Shown here: piece by piece, positions 5,137-6,599 of the stretch
Layout: every line of letters begins with the position of its first letter
Numbering within the stretch: the first letter of the stretch is position 1
Source: an uncultured Pseudomonadota bacterium
Lineage (GTDB): Bacteria > SAR324 > NAC60-12
Direction of reading: 5' to 3'
NCBI GenBank assembly: GCA_913056375.1
Contig: CAJXNF010000164.1
Span: 1-6,599 of the forward strand
Length of the DNA stretch: 6,599 nucleotides
Position numbers and translations under genes: made by a program
Notes under the pieces: model-generated
What the model saw: only the letters and a program-made list of their open reading frames with translations
Database searches by the model: none
Told to the model about the DNA's origin: nothing

Positions 5137-6599
5137 ATGCTTTCCATCCCACCGCAACTACTCCGAACCGTACTCCTTCTCTCCTTGGGTAGCGCTTTAC
5201 TGCTATCGAACGCCCTCACCTGGTATATCGGCCAAAGTCGCCAGGTTGCCAGCCTTCGTGATGCCTACTTTGAGCGAGTTTTCTGGCTCTCGTTTTCGAT
5301 GAGCGACAAAGCTACCGAGTTGGTCGACACCTCGAATTGGGCTGGACTGGAAATACACTTCTCTGTTCTGAAATCACAACCAGAGGTGGTCTATCTCTTT
5401 CTGAGAGGGATGGATGATGAGATTCTTTATGCGTACGATGATGACGTGGTTGAAGAGTATGATCCTGAGATCATTACCTGGGATGTGCCCAAAGCTGCAG
5501 TTTTGGAAAATCGAGGCATCGTTGGAGATCCCAAGGAATATCAGTCTGGGAAATACGAACTACGGGAGCAGGTCTTACTGAAAGATTCGGAGGTGCATGG
5601 AGAGTTGCGCGGACGGGTAGGAGAACGTGTCTTTGAGGCAAAGCGGGAGTTACAGCATTGGGGAGAGCCTGTTGGCATCCTGCACATAGGCTTCTCAGAG
5701 AAACCACTACAAGAGAATGTTGCCGAGAGCCAGAGCTCCCTCCTGATGATCGAGTTGTTATTGCTGCTTTTCGGCTTATTACTTTCTGGATGGGTTGCTC
5801 GTAGAGTCGCCAAGCCCTTGGAACGTATCACAGAGGAACAGCGGCGTATTCAGGATCTGCGTTTGGATGGGGAATTTGAACTCAAGTCTCCAATTGTTGA
5901 AGTAGACTCGCTCAGTCGATCATTGGGTGCGATGCGAACCAGTCTCCGGGCGTTTCAGATCTACATGCCGGCTGAACTGGTTCGGGAACTCATCCTGCGT
6001 GGTGAAGATGCTGCCTTGGGAGGGCAGGAGCGAGAGTTGAGCATTCTCTTCGCAGATATCGCGGGATTTACTTCTATTTCTGAGGAACTGAAACCAGAAG
6101 AGTTGATGCTGCAACTGTCTGAGTACCTTGGCTTATTGGCAGAAATCATCCGCGCCCACTCTGGTACAGTTGACAAGTACCTGGGAGACGGAGTGATGGC
6201 CTTCTGGGGTGCTCCTGTGCAGTCAGATCACCACGCCAGTGATGCCTGCCGGGCAGCGCTGGAGTGCAGAAATCGTATTCAGGAGCTCAATGAAGCCTGG
6301 CAGGCTCAAGGGAAAAAACCCTTCTGGTCAAGAATCGGAATACACACGGGCAATACGTTGGTCGGCAACGTGGGCTCTGCTAATCGCATGAATTATACGG
6401 TGGTTGGTGATAGTGTGAACTTGGCCAGTCGACTGGAAGGCATTAATAAGATCTATCAGACCAACATCATTGTCAGCAGTGAAACTCAGGAAGAAGCGGG
6501 ATCAGAGTTTCTCTTCCGACCTCTGGACACCGTGCGAGTGAAAGGGAAACAGAAGGGTGTGGAAATCTTTGAATTGATCGATTCAAAGGAACAAGCTTC
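5137..6599 (+). CDS. Membrane-bound class III adenylate cyclase with periplasmic sensor and HAMP, 3'-truncated by window edge
   Basis: The frame is open for 487 codons from the ATG at 5137 to the window end. This ATG is the only usable start before the in-frame TGA at 5080. The layout is TM1 (about 11-31), a periplasmic region (about 32-200) that could be a Cache-like sensor, TM2 (about 202-220), HAMP (about 221-275) and a cyclase domain (about 295-480). Both metal-binding Asp residues are present (D307 in FADIAGFT, D351 in KYLGDGVMAFWG). Lys347 and Thr421 (NYTVVGDSVN) fit the ATP-selecting pair, and Asn428 and Arg432 (VNLASR) are the transition-state residues. The catalytic set is complete, so it should make cAMP from ATP in response to a periplasmic or membrane cue. 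The domain is nearly finished at EIFELI (476-481), so little is missing. The ligand is unknown. Confidence 0.93.
   Translation, partial: MLSIPPQLLRTVLLLSLGSALLLSNALTWYIGQSRQVASLRDAYFERVFWLSFSMSDKATELVDTSNWAGLEIHFSVLKSQPEVVYLFLRGMDDEILYAYDDDVVEEYDPEIITWDVPKAAVLENRGIVGDPKEYQSGKYELREQVLLKDSEVHGELRGRVGERVFEAKRELQHWGEPVGILHIGFSEKPLQENVAESQSSLLMIELLLLLFGLLLSGWVARRVAKPLERITEEQRRIQDLRLDGEFELKSPIVEVDSLSRSLGAMRTSLRAFQIYMPAELVRELILRGEDAALGGQERELSILFADIAGFTSISEELKPEELMLQLSEYLGLLAEIIRAHSGTVDKYLGDGVMAFWGAPVQSDHHASDACRAALECRNRIQELNEAWQAQGKKPFWSRIGIHTGNTLVGNVGSANRMNYTVVGDSVNLASRLEGINKIYQTNIIVSSETQEEAGSEFLFRPLDTVRVKGKQKGVEIFELIDSKEQA

Noticed and set aside
5474..6176. Several minus-strand open frames of 64-96 codons inside the cyclase
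   Set aside because: They are antisense to a strongly supported gene, lack ribosome sites and have no recognisable motifs.

Overview
The window is a bacterial chromosomal segment of moderate GC content with compact gene packing and Shine-Dalgarno sites. It most resembles an uncultured or environmental Gram-negative bacterium: there is an inner-membrane cyclase with a periplasmic sensor region, and sugar-type oxidoreductases of the kind common in marine heterotrophs. I cannot assign a genus or phylum from the sequence alone. There are no rRNA, tRNA, CRISPR, transposase or phage genes.

The left part (about 1-4416) is a metabolic block of redox enzymes. A Gfo/Idh/MocA oxidoreductase enters from the left edge on the + strand, with its N-terminus outside the window. 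It converges, with a 9-base gap, on a three-gene minus-strand operon. Read in its own direction the operon is a classical SDR (2892 to 2050), a 120-residue four-helix membrane protein of unknown function (2039 to 1677), and a second SDR whose catalytic Tyr is replaced by Phe (1635 to 913). A 177-base divergent control region separates this operon from a + strand gene (3070-4416). That gene encodes a 448-residue Rossmann/SAF-domain oxidoreductase resembling the DRL (DXR-II-like) family. Four NAD(P)-type enzymes together suggest catabolism or modification of a sugar, polyol or sugar acid, but no sequence feature fixes the substrate.

The right part (about 4417-6599) is regulatory or signalling in character. 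After a 269-base stretch with an exact TTGACA box and two nested inverted repeats (a possible structured RNA or leader) comes a small ORF. Its product looks like the helical tail found at the C-termini of some hybrid histidine kinases, here without any kinase or receiver domain. It is followed by a membrane-bound class III adenylate cyclase (5137 to beyond the right edge) with a periplasmic sensor region, HAMP linker and a complete set of catalytic residues.

I see no clear new multi-gene system. The best leads are the DRL-like enzyme beside the SDR operon, the Tyr-to-Phe SDR, the structured intergenic segment, and the orphan kinase-tail protein next to the cyclase.
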